DNA of 64,000 nt from CAYLRF01 sp964385995. GTDB taxonomy: Bacteria; Bacillota; Clostridia; Lachnospirales; Lachnospiraceae. Shown here in pieces: positions 63,949 to 64,000 of this stretch; position 1 is the stretch's first letter; the number at the start of each line of letters is the position of its first letter. The notes under the pieces are model-generated. The model did not search any database. It was not told the DNA's origin and saw only the letters and a list, made by a program, of their open reading frames with translations. Location: the NCBI GenBank assembly GCA_964385995.1, contig CAYLRF010000001.1:20737-84736 (forward strand), in the 5' to 3' direction. The translations under genes and the position numbers were made by a program.

Positions 63949-64000
63949 TTTCATTTATCGTCACGCGGAACGTTTCATTTCATTTATCTCATTTATCGTT

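Overview
The window looks like chromosomal core DNA from an anaerobic, rod-shaped member of the Bacillota, class Clostridia, most likely Lachnospiraceae or a close relative. The reasons are gene content and order (der-plsY-gpsA, Asp23-FakA-recG, mutS-mutL-miaA, radC-mreBCD-PBP2-rodA-mgsA, rplU-prp-rpmA-obgE-nadD-yqeK-rsfS), pyruvate:ferredoxin oxidoreductase, a GlpP antiterminator, SepF, and frequent TTG starts behind strong Shine-Dalgarno sequences. A run of exactly 100 N flanked by a 55-base exact overlap indicates a scaffolded draft or metagenome-derived assembly.

Layout. 1-1886: tail of der, then plsY and gpsA (glycerol-3-phosphate and phospholipid synthesis). 1898-6243, minus strand: a glycerol-3-phosphate oxidation operon (GlpA-like, GlpB-like, DUF1667, glpP), whose leader holds a promoter, an intrinsic terminator and a second hairpin, as expected for GlpP control. 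6693-9121: MgtC-like protein, HAD phosphatase, RNase HI, RNase P RNA. 9141-10510, minus: pyrBI, divergent from recJ with overlapping promoters. 12658-14422: KDG kinase and KDPG aldolase. 14525-18723: Asp23, FakA-like, recG. 18943-21846: GH2 beta-galactosidase. 22110-28502: dut, ychF, lgt, nifJ. 28706-37377: mutS, mutL, miaA, YnbB-like, YhiN-like, DUF4321. 37522-46235: radC and the elongation cluster mreBCD-PBP2-rodA, mgsA, a D,D-carboxypeptidase. 46326-51502: HlyD-like protein, YggS, SepF, LspA, RluA-family, cytidylate-kinase-like. 51541-55821: L21 leader, rplU, prp, rpmA, obgE, nadD, yqeK, rsfS. 56107-61393: a Xer-type recombinase, convergent with parEC. 61794-63632: glmS. 63876-63948: a tRNA.

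How the genes work together: most belong to housekeeping modules for envelope precursors and wall growth, DNA replication and repair, ribosome assembly and central metabolism. I found no prophage, insertion sequence, CRISPR array, toxin-antitoxin pair, defence island or biosynthetic cluster, and no convincing wholly new multigene system.

The non-routine signals are: (1) short tandem duplications at many gene boundaries, one of which copies the end of glmS with its stop codon; (2) a methylglyoxal synthase homologue lacking residues that are catalytic in the E. coli enzyme; (3) an MreB with altered nucleotide-binding motifs and a PBP2 with a roughly 250-residue insertion in the same cluster; (4) structured leaders before the glp operon, nifJ and glmS; and (5) overlapping divergent promoters between recJ and pyrBI.
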